From an uncultured Lachnospiraceae bacterium (GTDB taxonomy: Bacteria > Bacillota > Clostridia > Lachnospirales > Lachnospiraceae), in assembly GCA_934320845.1 (NCBI GenBank), contig CAKRFU010000024.1:1-43643 (forward strand): a DNA stretch of 43,643 nt, given 5' to 3'. Both the position numbers and the translations under genes were made by a program. Position 1 is the stretch's first letter. Each line of letters starts with the position of its first letter. The notes under the pieces were generated by a model that was given only the letters and a program-made list of their open reading frames with translations, was not told the DNA's origin and did no database searches. Positions 35,161-43,643 of the stretch are shown in pieces.

Positions 35161-35748
35161 TTATTTTCTATTTGTTACTATCTCGTCAATAAGACCATAC
35201 TCCTTAGCCTCTAAAGCTGTCATATAATTATCACGCTCTGTATCTGCCGCAATAACATCGAGAGGCTTTCCTGTATTCTCTGCAAGTATCTGATTTAATC
35301 TCTCTCTTGTCTTGAGTATCTGTTCTGCAACAATCCTTATCTCTGTTTCCTGACCTTTTGCTCCACCTGAAGGCTGATGTATCATAATCTCCGAATTAGG
35401 AAGTGCAAATCTCTTTCCCTTTGCTCCACCTGCAAGGAGAAATGCTCCCATACTTGCAGCAAGTCCCATACATATAGTAGAAACATCACATTTTACATAG
35501 TTCATTGTGTCGTAAATTGCAAAACCGGCACTTACAGAACCTCCCGGACTATTTATATAAAGATGTATATCCTTTGTAGAATCCTGTGATTCAAGGAAAA
35601 GAAGCTGTGAAACCACAAGGCTTGCAATATCATCATTTACTTCATTTGAAAGGAAAATAATTCTTTCCTGCAACAATCTTGAATAAATATCGTATGAGCG
35701 TTCTCCTCCGCTTGTCTTTTCGATAACATAAGGTATGCTGTAACTCAT
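35161..35748 (-). CDS. clpP: ATP-dependent Clp protease proteolytic subunit ClpP
   Basis: The 195-residue serine peptidase has the triad S99 (LAASMGAFL), H124 (IMIHQPSGG) and D173 (ERDNYM), with the [11 protein letters not shown] oxyanion loop. ATG 35748 is nine bases after GGGGGA; the longer frame from 35775 is not supported. ClpX lies immediately downstream. A possible hairpin lies in the 91-base gap after tig. Confidence 0.96.
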   Translation of the reverse strand: MSYSIPYVIEKTSGGERSYDIYSRLLQERIIFLSNEVNDDIASLVVSQLLFLESQDSTKDIHLYINSPGGSVSAGFAIYDTMNYVKCDVSTICMGLAASMGAFLLAGGAKGKRFALPNSEIMIHQPSGGAKGQETEIRIVAEQILKTRERLNQILAENTGKPLDVIAADTERDNYMTALEAKEYGLIDEIVTNRK

Positions 35749-35789
35749 TTTGTGTTCCCCCTTTATATAGTGCAAAACGCCAACCGCTC

Positions 35790-35813
35790 AGACAGGCGTA
35801 AAACCACCTGTCT
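35790..35813 (-). other. Hairpin in tig-clpP gap
   Basis: AGACAGG (35790-35796) and CCTGTCT (35807-35813) form a 7-base stem around 10 bases. On the minus strand GAGCGG follows, with no U tract, so it is more likely an RNA-processing or stabilising element than a terminator. Confidence 0.4.
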
Positions 35814-35839
35814 TAAAATCGGCTGACGTAAGTTAACAA

Positions 35840-37126
35840 TTATTTTTCAACAGCTGCTGATGTAACCATCTCAACTGCTTTCTGTACAGCAAGATCAAGG
35901 CTGATCTGCTTTTTCTCTTCTTCGCCAATAACTTCTTTTAATTTATCAACTTCCATCTGATACATTGAAGCCATATTTTCAATTTCTTTATTAAGCTCAT
36001 CTTCTGATGTCTCAATATTTTCAGCAGCTACTACTGCTTCGAGAACAAGACGGCTCTGGATACGTTTAAGTGCCTGTGGTTTAAGCTCCTCAATCATCTT
36101 CTGAGGTGTAAGACCTGTAAACTGCATGTACTGGTCAATAGAAAGCCCCTGTGATGAAAGTCTCTGTGCAAATTCCTGTGTCATCTGACGTGTCTGTGCT
36201 TCAACCATCTGCTCAGGTATATCCATCTGTGCATTCTCAATAATCTTTCCGATTACAGTCTCTTCTCTTTCTCTCTTGAGAGCTTCTTCTTTGTTCTCTG
36301 CAAGTTTCTTCTTTAAGTCCTCTTTATATTCTGCTATCGTGTCGAAGTTTGAAACATCCTGTGCGAAATCATCATCAAGTTCAGGAAGTTCTTTTACCTT
36401 AATTTCCTTAATCTTTACTTTAAACTCAGCAGGTTTGCCCTGAAGTTCTTCAGCCTGATAATTCTCAGGGAATGTAACATTAACTGTAACATCCTCTCCG
36501 ATATTCTTTCCTTCGAGCTGTTCTTCAAAGTTGTCGATAAATGAATGAGAACCAAGAACCAAACTGTAGTCCTCAGCTTTTCCGCCCTCAAACTGCTTTC
36601 CGTCTACATATCCGTCAAAGTCGATAACTACAGTATCGCCATCCTGTGCTGCTCTGTCATCAATGTCGATCATTCTTGCGTTTGACTCTCTGACTCTGTC
36701 TATCTCTGTATCAACTTCTTCGTCTGTAACTTCAACTTCTTTTTTCTCTACTTCAATTCCTTTATATTCGCCAAGTGTAACTTCCGGCTTAAGTGCAACT
36801 GTTGCTGTAAAGATAAATGGTTTTCCACTCTCAATCTGTGTCACATCAATTTCAGGCTGCGCAACAATTTCAAGCTCACTTTCTTTAGCTGCATCTGCAT
36901 AAGCATCAGGAATAATTGAATTGGCTGCATCTTCATAAAATACTCCCTTGCCATACATCTTCTCGATCATAGCACGAGGAGCTTTTCCTTTACGGAAGCC
37001 TGGCATAGAGATTTTATTTTTATTTTTCTTGTATGCCTTAGCAATTGCCTTTTCAAACTCTTCGCTTGAAACTTCAATTGTAAGTTTCGCCATATTCTTT
37101 TCTAACTTTTCTACCTGTACACTCAT
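35840..37126 (-). CDS. tig: Trigger factor
   Basis: Trigger factor is the ribosome-bound chaperone and peptidyl-prolyl isomerase. The 428-residue protein has the ribosome-docking signature GFRKGKAP (43-50), an FKBP-type domain at about 160-245 (AQDGDTVVIDFDGYVDG...) and a helical C-terminal domain. GGAGGAATTATT precedes the ATG; a small CGGGA-ATTC-TCCCG hairpin (37152-37165) lies in its leader. It starts the tig-clpP-clpX group. Confidence 0.96.
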   Translation of the reverse strand: MSVQVEKLEKNMAKLTIEVSSEEFEKAIAKAYKKNKNKISMPGFRKGKAPRAMIEKMYGKGVFYEDAANSIIPDAYADAAKESELEIVAQPEIDVTQIESGKPFIFTATVALKPEVTLGEYKGIEVEKKEVEVTDEEVDTEIDRVRESNARMIDIDDRAAQDGDTVVIDFDGYVDGKQFEGGKAEDYSLVLGSHSFIDNFEEQLEGKNIGEDVTVNVTFPENYQAEELQGKPAEFKVKIKEIKVKELPELDDDFAQDVSNFDTIAEYKEDLKKKLAENKEEALKREREETVIGKIIENAQMDIPEQMVEAQTRQMTQEFAQRLSSQGLSIDQYMQFTGLTPQKMIEELKPQALKRIQSRLVLEAVVAAENIETSEDELNKEIENMASMYQMEVDKLKEVIGEEEKKQISLDLAVQKAVEMVTSAAVEK

Positions 37127-37203
37127 TTTAATAATTCCTCCTTAACATTGCCGGGAATTCTCCCGTAAATCACCATTTGTATAATATATCATGAATACTA
37201 TAA

Positions 37204-37225
37204 TAAAAGCAAGCTGTTTTTGCTC
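37204..37225 (-). terminator. Weak terminator after glmM
   Basis: On the minus strand AGCAA pairs with TTGCT (37220-37224 with 37208-37212) over a 7-base loop and runs into TTTTATTATAG. The stem is short. Confidence 0.45.
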
Positions 37226-37235
37226 ACAATCTATT

Positions 37236-38582
37236 TTATTTTGAAATTCCATGTCCCTTTGAATACAATACGTCAACAACCTCATCAACGTATTTCTCGC
37301 AGAGTTCATCTGTTTTAGCTTCAACCATGACTCTTATGACCGGTTCTGTTCCGCTTTCCCTGAGAAGTATTCGTCCCTCATCGCCTAGTTCCTTTGAGAC
37401 CTTTTCGACTGCTGCCTGTACATCCTCATCCGCCCTTGCCGCAGGTTTATCTGCAACACGGACATTTTTCAGAAGCTGCGGATATACTTTCAAATCTTTT
37501 CTCAATTCTGAAAGCTTTGTTTTCTTTTCAAGCATTACTTCCATAAGCATAAGAGATGTAAGTACGCCATCACCCGTAACCGCATATTTGCTGAAAATTA
37601 TATGACCTGACTGCTCACCTCCGAGCGAATGACCGTTCTCCATCATGTTTGCATTTACATATTTGTCTCCGACTGCCGTCTGTTCATATGAAATGCCTGC
37701 TCTCTCAAGAGCCTTGTAAAGACCGAGATTCGACATAACTGTAGTAACTACAGTGTTATTGTTCAATTCGCCCTTTTCTTTAAGATAACATCCGCAGAGA
37801 TAAAGTATCGCATCACCGTCAATAACTTCTCCCTTATCATCTACCGCAAGACATCTGTCTGCATCTCCATCATATGCAAAACCGACATCAAGATTATTTT
37901 CTTTGACAAACTTCTGAAGATTTTCAATATGTGTTGAACCACATCCGTCATTTATGTTAATGCCGTTTGGCTCCATGCCTATCGCATATGTCTTTGCACC
38001 AAGTGCATCAAAAACGCCTTTTGCAACTGAGTATGAAGAACCATTTGCACAGTCAAGACCTACTTTGACATTCTTAAATGACCTTGTGGCAAGTGACATG
38101 AGATAACCTATATAGCGATGTCTGCCTATCGCATAGTCAACAGTACATCCTATATTTTCTCTTGTCGCCATAGGAATAGTATCCTCTTTACTGTCTATGT
38201 AAGCTTCTATTTTTTCTTCTATTTCAGCCTCTAATTTGTGACCGTTTCCATTTATGACTTTAAGTCCGTTGTCATAATACGGATTGTGACTTGCAGAAAT
38301 CATGATTCCGCAGTCAAAATCTTCTGTTCTGACCACATATGAAACACTCGGCGTAGGAGTGACATGTAATAGATATACATCTGCACCGCTTGCCGTAAGA
38401 CCTGAAGAAAGAGCATCTTCAAACATGTAACTTGATCTTCTCGTATCTTTTCCTATAATAATACGTGCTTTATGCTCTCTTCCATAATACCATCCGAGAA
38501 ATCTGCCAACTTTATATGCATGAACAACATTTAAATTTACATTCGCTTCTCCGCGAAATCCATCTGTTCCAAAATATTTCAT
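37236..38582 (-). CDS. glmM: Phosphoglucosamine mutase
   Basis: GlmM converts glucosamine-6-phosphate to glucosamine-1-phosphate for UDP-GlcNAc and peptidoglycan. The 448-residue protein has the N-terminal YFGTDGFRG, the active-site phosphoserine in SASHNP (S98), the metal loop DGDADR and the sugar-phosphate loop RESGTEPVIRVM near the C-terminus. GGAGG precedes the ATG and a good promoter lies 36-64 bases upstream. The S-G-G-E-Q-S-G-H specificity loop supports glucosamine rather than mannose. Confidence 0.95.
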   Translation of the reverse strand: MKYFGTDGFRGEANVNLNVVHAYKVGRFLGWYYGREHKARIIIGKDTRRSSYMFEDALSSGLTASGADVYLLHVTPTPSVSYVVRTEDFDCGIMISASHNPYYDNGLKVINGNGHKLEAEIEEKIEAYIDSKEDTIPMATRENIGCTVDYAIGRHRYIGYLMSLATRSFKNVKVGLDCANGSSYSVAKGVFDALGAKTYAIGMEPNGININDGCGSTHIENLQKFVKENNLDVGFAYDGDADRCLAVDDKGEVIDGDAILYLCGCYLKEKGELNNNTVVTTVMSNLGLYKALERAGISYEQTAVGDKYVNANMMENGHSLGGEQSGHIIFSKYAVTGDGVLTSLMLMEVMLEKKTKLSELRKDLKVYPQLLKNVRVADKPAARADEDVQAAVEKVSKELGDEGRILLRESGTEPVIRVMVEAKTDELCEKYVDEVVDVLYSKGHGISK

Positions 38583-38617
38583 CTATTTTTCCTCCGCAAT
38601 TACTACATACAGATTTA

Positions 38618-38646
38618 ATTTTATCACATAGCCTCCTGCAAATCAA
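38618..38646 (-). promoter_or_regulatory. Promoter of glmM
   Basis: On the minus strand TTGATT (38641-38646), a 17-base spacer and TAAAAT (38618-38623) form a good promoter about 40 bases ahead of the start. The rest of the 136-base gap shows nothing else recognisable. Confidence 0.65.
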
Positions 38647-38718
38647 TATGTATAGACATTTTTAACTGTTTCCACACATTACCGGTATTGCCGTTTAAAA
38701 TCTGATATGAACATGAAC

Positions 38719-39501
38719 TTATTGGTATTCATAGAAATGACATTTCCTGCTTCTCTGTGACAATGTATCAAATGTATATCCGTTTTCTTTTAATTCCGTT
38801 ATTATATTTTTAAGTACGGACAATGTCACCTTATTTGAACCTGAATCATGCATAAGCAGCACAGGTTCACAATATTTTGAATAATCCTTTCTTATGTTTC
38901 TCATAATAGAGTCTGCTGTTGGATTTCCTACTGAGTCCTCCGCACTCACATTCCAATCGGCATAACCAAGACCCGCCTCCTTAAATCTCTCTATGATATT
39001 TTTTCTGTAACCGCTTATATACGAGTTCGCACTTCCCCACGGAAACCTCACAAGCTTAGGTTTATAATTAAAACTTTTTTCCATTTTATCCCGCACTTTC
39101 ATCACATCGTTATAATAACTTTCACAATTACAATATATCTCATCCGCCTCATGTGTATATGTATGTATTCCTATTTCATGCCCTTCTTTGATCTCTCTTT
39201 TTATTGTCTTTTTGTACTCCCCTTCTATCTGCTGACCGATAACAAAAAATGTTGCCTTCACTCCCTCACTGTCCAAAATATCAAGATATTTTTCCGTAAG
39301 ACAGCTTGGGCCGTCATCAAACGTAAGAAATGCCGTTTTTTTCTCTGTTTTTTCTCCGCTTTCTGCAATTACCTCAACTGTTTTCTCTTCGTTATCCGTA
39401 CTCACATCCCTTCTCTCACATCCACACAATATGTCAGCCAGACATATCGTCACGGCAAACAACATAATCTCCAAAAAGTACACAGCCTTTTTATAAATGA
39501 T
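38719..39501 (-). CDS. Polysaccharide deacetylase (NodB) lipoprotein, ATC start
   Basis: The protein has the NodB metal and base motifs TFDDGP, H-T-Y-T-H, RFPWGS and L-L-M-H-D-S-G, so it probably removes acetyl groups from peptidoglycan or another polysaccharide. The only strong site is AAAAGGAGGT (GGAGG 39510-39514), eight bases before ATC 39501; the next residues (IYKK, a hydrophobic run, LCGC at about residues 24-27) form a lipoprotein signal. The nearest ATG in frame (39552) has no site, and its product would carry 17 extra residues. I therefore place the start at an ATC, as for AUU starts in infC; a sequence change or unusual RBS use are alternatives. Confidence 0.7.
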   Translation of the reverse strand: MIYKKAVYFLEIMLFAVTICLADILCGCERRDVSTDNEEKTVEVIAESGEKTEKKTAFLTFDDGPSCLTEKYLDILDSEGVKATFFVIGQQIEGEYKKTIKREIKEGHEIGIHTYTHEADEIYCNCESYYNDVMKVRDKMEKSFNYKPKLVRFPWGSANSYISGYRKNIIERFKEAGLGYADWNVSAEDSVGNPTADSIMRNIRKDYSKYCEPVLLMHDSGSNKVTLSVLKNIITELKENGYTFDTLSQRSRKCHFYEYQ

Positions 39502-39587
39502 ACCAATTACCTCCTTTTTTTGCCAAAGCAATGAAAAAAACAATTTTTTCATGTATATCTTATGCAAATTGTAAGGCTATATGATTA

Positions 39588-39639
39588 TTGCTTTTAATTC
39601 TTTTTTAGAATATAATTTTGTGGAGATAATTCTAAAAAA
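39588..39639 (+). promoter_or_regulatory. Promoter and palindrome of cellobiose phosphorylase gene
   Basis: TTGCTT (39588-39593), 17-base spacer and TATAAT (39611-39616) form a strong promoter about 90 bases before ATG 39712. The 11-base inverted repeat TTTTTTAGAAT (39601-39611) and its complement (39629-39639) straddles the -10 and start point, a typical position for a repressor operator; the regulator is unknown. Confidence 0.65.
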
Positions 39640-39711
39640 AATCAAATGTACTTTCGGTATCTTCTGAGCAAAAAATTTCGAGAGTATATTCAATATGAAC
39701 GGAGGAAAAAT

Positions 39712-42153
39712 ATGAAATTTGGATTTTTCGATGACCCAAATAAGGAGTATGTTATCACAACTCCCAAAACACCTCTTCCATGGATAAATTATCTTGGAAG
39801 CAGCAATTTCTTTTCACTTATTTCAAACACATGCGGCGGTTACAGTTTTTACAAAGATGCAAAACTTCTCCGCATCACACGTTACCGCTACAACAATATT
39901 CCAACCGATGAGGGAGGCCGTTATTATTACATAAAAGACGGTGATACAGTATGGAATCCGGGATGGCAGCCTGTAAAAACTGACCTTGACTCTTATGAAT
40001 GCCGTCACGGTATGGGATACAGCCGCTTCACATCAAGCAAAAATGATATTGAAGCATCTCTTTTAGCTTTTGTTCCCGTAAATGACAACTGTGAAGTTAA
40101 CCAGCTTAAAATCACAAACAAGTCATCAAAGCCAAAAACTATCACACTCTTCTCTTATGTTGAATTCTGTCTCTGGAATGCTATGGACGATATGACAAAC
40201 TTCCAGCGTAATTTAAATATAGGTGAAGTCGAAGTTGTAGGTTCTACAATCTATCATAAAACAGAGTACCGTGAGCGCAGAAACCATTTTGCCGTATATT
40301 CTGTAAATGCGGATGTAGATGGTTTTGATACAAGCCGTGATGAATTTTTAGGTGCTTACCGCGGCGTTGCAAATCCAGCCGTAGTAGAAGAAGGAAAAGC
40401 ACATAACTCTATAGCAAGCGGATGGAGTCCTATCGGTTCTCACCAGATAAACATCACACTTGAGCCTGATGAGACAAAGAGCTTTATCTTTGTTCTCGGA
40501 TACTGCGAAAATCCTGTAGACGAAAAATTCGTTGCACCAAATGTAATAAATAAAAAGCCTGCAGATGAGCTTCTTGCAAAATATCAGACTGACGAACAGG
40601 TGTATGCAGCTCTTGACGAACTTAAACTTGATTGGGAAAATCTCCTTTCTAAGTTCACTGTCAAATCAAGTGAAGAAAAACTTGACCGTATGGTAAATAT
40701 CTGGAATCAGTATCAATGTATGGTTACATTTAACATGTCACGTTCTGCTTCTTATTATGAGTCAGGAATCGGTCGTGGAATGGGATTCAGAGATTCATGT
40801 CAGGATCTTTTAGGTTTCGTTCATCTTATTCCTGAGCGTGCAAGAGAGAGAATTATCGATATTGCATCTACTCAGTTTGAGGACGGAAGTGCTTACCACC
40901 AGTATCAGCCGCTCACAAAGAAAGGTAATTCCGATATAGGAAGCGGCTTCAATGACGATCCTTTATGGCTTATCGCAGGAACATCCGCTTATATCCGTGA
41001 AACAGGCGATACTTCTATTCTTGAAGAGATGGTTCCTTTCGATAATGACGAGAGCAAAGCTGTTACACTTATGGAACATCTTAAACGCTCATTTGACTAC
41101 ATTGTAAACCACAAAGGTCCACACAATCTTCCTCTTATCGGACGTGCTGACTGGAATGATTGTCTTAACCTCAACTGCTTCTCTGAGCATCCGGGTGAAT
41201 CTTTCCAGACATTCGGACCTAGCGAAGGACCTGTTGCAGAATCTGTATTTATCGGCGGAATGTTTGTTAAATACGGTAAGGAATATGCAGATCTTTGTGC
41301 TTACACAGGCGATCAGGCAGAAGCTGACCGTGCTATGAAAGAAGTTGCGGCAATGAATGATGCCGTACTCGACGGCGGCTGGGACGGTGACTGGTTTGTC
41401 CGTGCATATGATGCATACGGTAAAAAAATTGGTTCTAAAGAATGCGAAGAAGGACAGATTTATATTGAGCCACAGGGATTCTGTGTACTTGCAGGTATCG
41501 GTGTTGAAACAGGCGAAGCTAAAAAAGCTCTCGACTCTGTAAAAGAAAAGCTTGATACTAAATACGGTATTGTTTTACTTCAGCCTGCTTACACAAAATA
41601 TCATGTTGAACTCGGTGAAATTTCTTCTTATCCACCTGGATATAAAGAAAATGCCGGAATTTTCTGCCACAATAATCCTTGGGTTTCATGTGCTGAAACA
41701 GTTATCGGCCGTGGAAACAGAGCTTTTGAAATCTATAAAAAGACTTGCCCTGCTTACATTGAAGATATAAGTGAAATCCACTGCACAGAGCCATATGTAT
41801 ACTCTCAGATGATAGCCGGAAAAGATGCTCACTTCTTCGGACAGGCTAAAAACAGCTGGCTTACAGGAACTGCTGCATGGACATTTGTAAATGTATCACA
41901 GTATATCCTCGGAGTAGTGCCTACATTAAACGGTCTTAGCATCGACCCATGTATCCCTTCTGAGATGGGAACTGAATTCACAATGACACGTAAATATCGT
42001 GAAGGTATCTACAACATCAAAGTTGAAAATCCTTCAAAGGTTGAAAAGGGTGTTGCTAAACTTATAGTAAATGGAAAAGAACTTACAGGTACAACTGTTG
42101 TTCCTTACGAAAAGGGTCAGACACACTACGATGTCACTGTTATAATGGGTTAA
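39712..42153 (+). CDS. Cellobiose phosphorylase (GH94)
   Basis: The enzyme splits cellobiose with phosphate into glucose-1-phosphate and glucose, saving ATP for growth on cellulose-derived sugars. The 813-residue cytoplasmic protein matches GH94 in length (about 810), with the N-terminal [22 protein letters not shown], the catalytic Asp segment [13 protein letters not shown] and the [18 protein letters not shown] motif. GGAGG lies seven bases before ATG 39712; the track-length frame from 39646 has no such site. The acceptor specificity is inferred from whole-protein resemblance to cellobiose rather than cellodextrin or laminaribiose phosphorylases. No transporter is adjacent. Confidence 0.9.
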   Translation: MKFGFFDDPNKEYVITTPKTPLPWINYLGSSNFFSLISNTCGGYSFYKDAKLLRITRYRYNNIPTDEGGRYYYIKDGDTVWNPGWQPVKTDLDSYECRHGMGYSRFTSSKNDIEASLLAFVPVNDNCEVNQLKITNKSSKPKTITLFSYVEFCLWNAMDDMTNFQRNLNIGEVEVVGSTIYHKTEYRERRNHFAVYSVNADVDGFDTSRDEFLGAYRGVANPAVVEEGKAHNSIASGWSPIGSHQINITLEPDETKSFIFVLGYCENPVDEKFVAPNVINKKPADELLAKYQTDEQVYAALDELKLDWENLLSKFTVKSSEEKLDRMVNIWNQYQCMVTFNMSRSASYYESGIGRGMGFRDSCQDLLGFVHLIPERARERIIDIASTQFEDGSAYHQYQPLTKKGNSDIGSGFNDDPLWLIAGTSAYIRETGDTSILEEMVPFDNDESKAVTLMEHLKRSFDYIVNHKGPHNLPLIGRADWNDCLNLNCFSEHPGESFQTFGPSEGPVAESVFIGGMFVKYGKEYADLCAYTGDQAEADRAMKEVAAMNDAVLDGGWDGDWFVRAYDAYGKKIGSKECEEGQIYIEPQGFCVLAGIGVETGEAKKALDSVKEKLDTKYGIVLLQPAYTKYHVELGEISSYPPGYKENAGIFCHNNPWVSCAETVIGRGNRAFEIYKKTCPAYIEDISEIHCTEPYVYSQMIAGKDAHFFGQAKNSWLTGTAAWTFVNVSQYILGVVPTLNGLSIDPCIPSEMGTEFTMTRKYREGIYNIKVENPSKVEKGVAKLIVNGKELTGTTVVPYEKGQTHYDVTVIMG

Positions 42154-42220
42154 TTGTAAAAATTGTAAAATAATTAATCTGCAATTTTTGTAAGTTATAT
42201 TGAACTAAATATATTAAATG

Positions 42221-42265
42221 AAAAACCGGAATACAGATAAAATTATTATTTGTATTCCGGTTTTT
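42221..42265. terminator. Terminator between cellobiose phosphorylase and trxA
   Basis: The 15-base arms AAAAACCGGAATACA (42221-42235) and its complement (42251-42265) are perfect and flank a 15-base loop. The A run at left and T run at right allow use in both directions, by the plus-strand gene and the minus-strand trxA. Confidence 0.9.
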
Positions 42266-42322
42266 ATTTTTTATATTGCTCCTGCATCTTAAGTGTTTTT
42301 ATATTTTAAATCACAAAATAAG

Positions 42323-42622
42323 TTAAGATATAAATTCTTCTATCTTGTCCTTCGGAATAAATCCAATGCTTCTGTTAGCCTCCTCACCGCCTTTAAACAA
42401 AACAAGTGCAGGTATACTCTGTATTCTGTACTTCATTGCAAGGTCAGGATTTTTATCAACATCTACATTGAAAAATTCTACATCAGATTTTTCTTCTGAT
42501 AATTGCTCTACTATAGGCCCTATCATATTGCAAGGACCACACCATGCTGCCGAAAAATCAACTAATGCACATTTGCTTGATAAAACTTCGCTCATATCAT
42601 TATTTTCAATTTTTTTAACCAT
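42323..42622 (-). CDS. trxA: Thioredoxin
   Basis: The 99-residue protein is a canonical small thioredoxin with W-C28-G-P-C31 and the cis-Pro segment SIPALVLF. It reduces cytoplasmic disulfides and supplies ribonucleotide reductase, methionine sulfoxide reductase and others. The unusual C-terminal half is FKGGEEANRSIGFIPKDKIEEFIS, which is normal for the family. AGGATGG precedes the ATG. No trxB is adjacent. Confidence 0.93.
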   Translation of the reverse strand: MVKKIENNDMSEVLSSKCALVDFSAAWCGPCNMIGPIVEQLSEEKSDVEFFNVDVDKNPDLAMKYRIQSIPALVLFKGGEEANRSIGFIPKDKIEEFIS

Positions 42623-42680
42623 AATTTATACCATCCTTTTCATATAAATCTACTGTATGCACTACATATGCTACCACATT

Positions 42681-42689
42681 TTTATAACA
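42681..42689 (-). promoter_or_regulatory. Extended -10 of trxA
   Basis: On the minus strand TG-T-TATAAA (42681-42689) is an extended -10 about 60 bases ahead of trxA. No clear -35 is seen. Confidence 0.4.
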
Positions 42690-42725
42690 TATGTACACTT
42701 TGTTATTGATAGTTTATATCAATTA

Positions 42726-43643
42726 TTATGGTACTACTATTTTTCCGGCTATGGCACATGCAGCGGCAGATTTTGGTGATGCAAGATAGATGCCTACCTT
42801 TGATGTTCCCATACGTCCGAGGAAGTTACGGTTGTTTGTTGCAACAACAGTCTCTCCGTCTGTCAAAATTCCGCCTGTTCGTCCACAACAGAGACCACAG
42901 CTTGGATGTGTTATTATTGCACCTGCTTTTGAAAGAATTTCCATAGTTCCATTTTCTACTGCCTGTCTGTAAATCTTTCGGCTGGCAGGTGTGACGATAA
43001 GTTTTACAAAAGGAGCTACATGTCTGCCCTTTAAGATTTCTGCTGCTGCCATCAGGTCTTCAAGTCGTCCGTTTGTACATGAACCGATAAATACCTGGTC
43101 AATCTCTTTTCCTTTAATTTCTGATATAGGTTTCACATTATCAACATTTGAAGGACATGCCATAACAGGTACTAAATCTTCTGCGTTATAATTTATAACT
43201 CTTGAATAAACCGCATCGCTGTCTCCAACTAAATCTCTCTGCTCATCTGTAAGCTCTATCTCACAGTACTCTGCCGTTTTCTCATCAGGAGTGAATAACG
43301 CACATTTTGCACCCGCTTCAATTGCCATGTTTGACATTGACATCCTCGATGCAACCGACATATTTTCTACAGTATCTCCGGCAAATTCAAGTGCCTTATA
43401 TGTTGCTCCGTCAGCACCAAGGTCTCCGATAAGCTTCAGAATAATATCCTTTGCCATAACATTTTCAGGAAGTTTTCCGTTAATGTTTACTTTGATTGTC
43501 TCAGGTACACGAATCCACAGAGTTCCGGTTCCTAGAATACTTGCCATTTCGGTATAACCGATTCCCGATGAAAATGCACCAACACATCCATATGTAGTAG
43601 TATGGCTGTCTGTTCCAAAAACTATGTTTCCCGGTTTGACATA
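42726..43643 (-). CDS. leuC: 3-isopropylmalate dehydratase large subunit family, partial
   Basis: The frame is open to the window edge (43643), so the N-terminus is missing; about 305 residues remain. It begins inside GTDSHTTTYG, a LeuC/aconitase substrate motif, and continues with SCTNGR and HPSCGLCCG, which supply the 4Fe-4S ligands. The family isomerises isopropylmalate in leucine synthesis; homoaconitase and other aconitase-like dehydratases are alternatives. leuD is not downstream (trxA follows), so the small subunit must be upstream or elsewhere. Confidence 0.8.
   Translation of the reverse strand, partial: YVKPGNIVFGTDSHTTTYGCVGAFSSGIGYTEMASILGTGTLWIRVPETIKVNINGKLPENVMAKDIILKLIGDLGADGATYKALEFAGDTVENMSVASRMSMSNMAIEAGAKCALFTPDEKTAEYCEIELTDEQRDLVGDSDAVYSRVINYNAEDLVPVMACPSNVDNVKPISEIKGKEIDQVFIGSCTNGRLEDLMAAAEILKGRHVAPFVKLIVTPASRKIYRQAVENGTMEILSKAGAIITHPSCGLCCGRTGGILTDGETVVATNNRNFLGRMGTSKVGIYLASPKSAAACAIAGKIVVP

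Noticed and set aside
42706..42722. TTGATA/TATCAA repeat after leuC as a terminator
   Set aside because: The stem is only six A/T-rich pairs with no U tract.
1..43643. CRISPR array, tRNA, rRNA, insertion sequence or prophage
   Set aside because: No regular repeat-spacer array, tRNA-like clover, rRNA segment, transposase or phage gene was seen.

Overview
The window is AT-rich bacterial chromosome with short intergenic gaps, strong GGAGG-type ribosome binding sites, several TTG starts and a T-box leader. The gene set and order (tig-clpP-clpX-lon-engB, ddl-murF, pheS-pheT behind a T-box, pyrC-F-K-D-E with class 1B PyrD/PyrK, a GH94 cellobiose phosphorylase, a FliB-like protein) point to a Gram-positive anaerobe of the Clostridia, most likely the Lachnospiraceae. 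That placement is inference; there is no rRNA gene to confirm it. I saw no phage, insertion sequence, CRISPR array, tRNA or rRNA.

Layout. 1-2.4 kb: a zinc-dependent phospholipase C-like protein on the minus strand and a divergent CBS-pair membrane protein on the plus strand, which ends in two tandem hairpins. 2.5-6.7 kb: the most unusual block, a three-gene minus-strand cluster of a ParA/MinD-like protein with a degenerate P-loop and two cysteine-ladder beta-helix proteins, one with a clear TerB-like region and one with a helical N-terminal half. 6.9-8.1 kb: a FliB-like cysteine-cluster protein coupled to a 50-residue membrane protein. 8.2-14.6 kb: asd, a Nudix-like protein and the pyrimidine genes pyrC-pyrF-pyrK-pyrD-pyrE. 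14.8-16.1 kb: hisS alone on the plus strand.

16.3-22 kb: an L,D-transpeptidase, an ammonium transporter fused to a P-II domain, two membrane proteins of unknown function and a VanZ-family protein, followed by a cluster of short palindromes. 22.3-26.1 kb: pheT and pheS behind a T-box leader. 26.2-38.6 kb: murF, ddl, an NlpC/P60 protein, engB, lon, clpX, clpP, tig and glmM, a cell-wall synthesis and protein quality-control block. 38.7-43.6 kb: a polysaccharide deacetylase with a probable non-canonical start, cellobiose phosphorylase, thioredoxin, and the 3' part of a LeuC-family dehydratase that runs off the window edge.

The genes fall into themes: envelope building and remodelling (glmM, ddl, murF, L,D-transpeptidase, NlpC/P60, deacetylase), proteostasis (tig, clpP, clpX, lon), nucleotide and amino-acid synthesis (pyr, asd, leuC-like), translation (hisS, pheST), and nitrogen and sugar uptake or use (amt-PII, GH94). 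The best candidate for an undescribed system is the cluster at 2.5-6.7 kb. Many starts were moved from the longest frame to the start codon with a good ribosome binding site; the reasons are given entry by entry.
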